64,000 nucleotides of DNA from Pseudomonadota bacterium (GTDB lineage Bacteria; Pseudomonadota; Alphaproteobacteria; SP197). This document shows positions 63,768 through 64,000 of this stretch, piece by piece (position 1 is the stretch's first letter; each line of letters opens with the position of its first letter). The position numbers and the translations under genes are program-made. Where the stretch lies: contig JBCCIS010000017.1 of NCBI GenBank assembly GCA_039028155.1, positions 1-64,000 of the forward strand, in the 5' to 3' direction. The notes beneath the pieces were generated by a model, which saw only the letters and a program-made list of their open reading frames with translations, did no database searches and was not told the DNA's origin.

Positions 63768-64000
63768 CTAGAGCGTGCCGTTGAAGCTGCCGCCGTCCAT
63801 GACAAGGTTCTGCCCGGTTATGTATCCGGCGTGCACGCTGCACAGGAAGGCGCAGGCCGCACCGAACTCGTCGGCCTCACCAAAGCGGCCCGCCGGGTTG
63901 CTCTGGGCCTCACGCTTCATGGTCGCCTCGAAGTCTTCGTCGCCCTGGCCGCGTTTGGTCATGGTCTGACGCAGCCGGTCCGTGTTGAACGGGCCGGGCA
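63768..64000 (-). CDS. Short-chain dehydrogenase/reductase (C-terminal part only)
   Basis: The window ends inside this gene, so only about 76 C-terminal residues are seen. They read PGPFNTDRL, then RFGEADEFGAACAFLCS and GYITGQNLVMDGGSFNGTL, which are the conserved C-terminal strand and helix of classical SDR enzymes (proximal to the substrate pocket). The catalytic Ser-Tyr-Lys and the NAD site lie outside the window. Confidence 0.85.
   Translation of the reverse strand, partial: PGPFNTDRLRQTMTKRGQGDEDFEATMKREAQSNPAGRFGEADEFGAACAFLCSVHAGYITGQNLVMDGGSFNGTL

Overview
The window is 64 kb of high-GC chromosome from an alphaproteobacterium, most likely Rhodospirillales-like; the order is inferred, not shown. 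Evidence for the class: the rne / amiC-mrcA-prfB arrangement, a neighbourhood of aroQ-accB-accC-aat-DUF2155-MCE protein-NDUFA12-like complex I subunit, a B12-dependent ribonucleotide reductase (nrdJ), and the divergent aspS/rnd pair. There is no rRNA, insertion sequence, integrase or CRISPR array. One tRNA gene, elongator tRNA-Met(CAT), lies at 14262-14337.

Layout. 1-14.2 kb is accessory-like: the 5' part of a sterol-desaturase-family gene, an exported agmatine-deiminase-family protein, a Sel1-repeat protein, a GMC (choline-dehydrogenase-like) oxidoreductase, an OmpA-family protein, an exported gluzincin-like protein, a PLP-dependent ACC deaminase/D-cysteine desulfhydrase homologue, an ArsR/SmtB regulator with a very His-rich duplicated protein, a VOC protein, and a lower-GC islet (about 11.5-14.2 kb) abutting tRNA-Met. 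14.4-24 kb is housekeeping: mnmA, an alpha/beta hydrolase, an iron-sulfur/cysteine operon (cysE, iscR, two cysteine desulfurases, ferredoxin) read leftward, then anmK and tyrS. 24-40.6 kb holds a giant AsmA/YhdP-like protein, glnE-bcp-DUF455, a SufR-like regulator, prfB with a programmed +1 frameshift, mrcA, amiC and rne. 40.6-50 kb holds an aminotransferase, a gamma-glutamyltransferase-like lipoprotein divergent from an M48/TPR protease, aroQ-accB-accC, aat, DUF2155, mlaD-like and NDUFA12-like genes. 50-64 kb holds nrdJ with paired NrdR-box-like sites and a structured leader, an LLM flavin oxidoreductase, panC-panB, an exported hydrolase, aspS/rnd, a DAO-type oxidoreductase, an APH-fold phosphotransferase and the 3' end of an SDR gene.

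How the genes work together. CysE makes O-acetylserine for cysteine; the desulfurases mobilise its sulfur and IscR probably senses cluster status, but no IscU or SufBCD scaffold is present here. AccB and AccC are two subunits of acetyl-CoA carboxylase. PanC and PanB are two pantothenate-pathway enzymes. MrcA, AmiC and AnmK build, cut and recycle peptidoglycan. GlnE controls glutamine synthetase.

Most noteworthy: the SmtB-like regulator/His-rich pair with a promoter-operator overlap; the nrdJ leader; the scaffold-less Fe-S operon; short dispersed repeats that supply stop codons for amiC and panB; and coding overlaps at 43.6 kb (divergent) and 48.2 kb (convergent). I found no clearly new multigene defence or mobile system.
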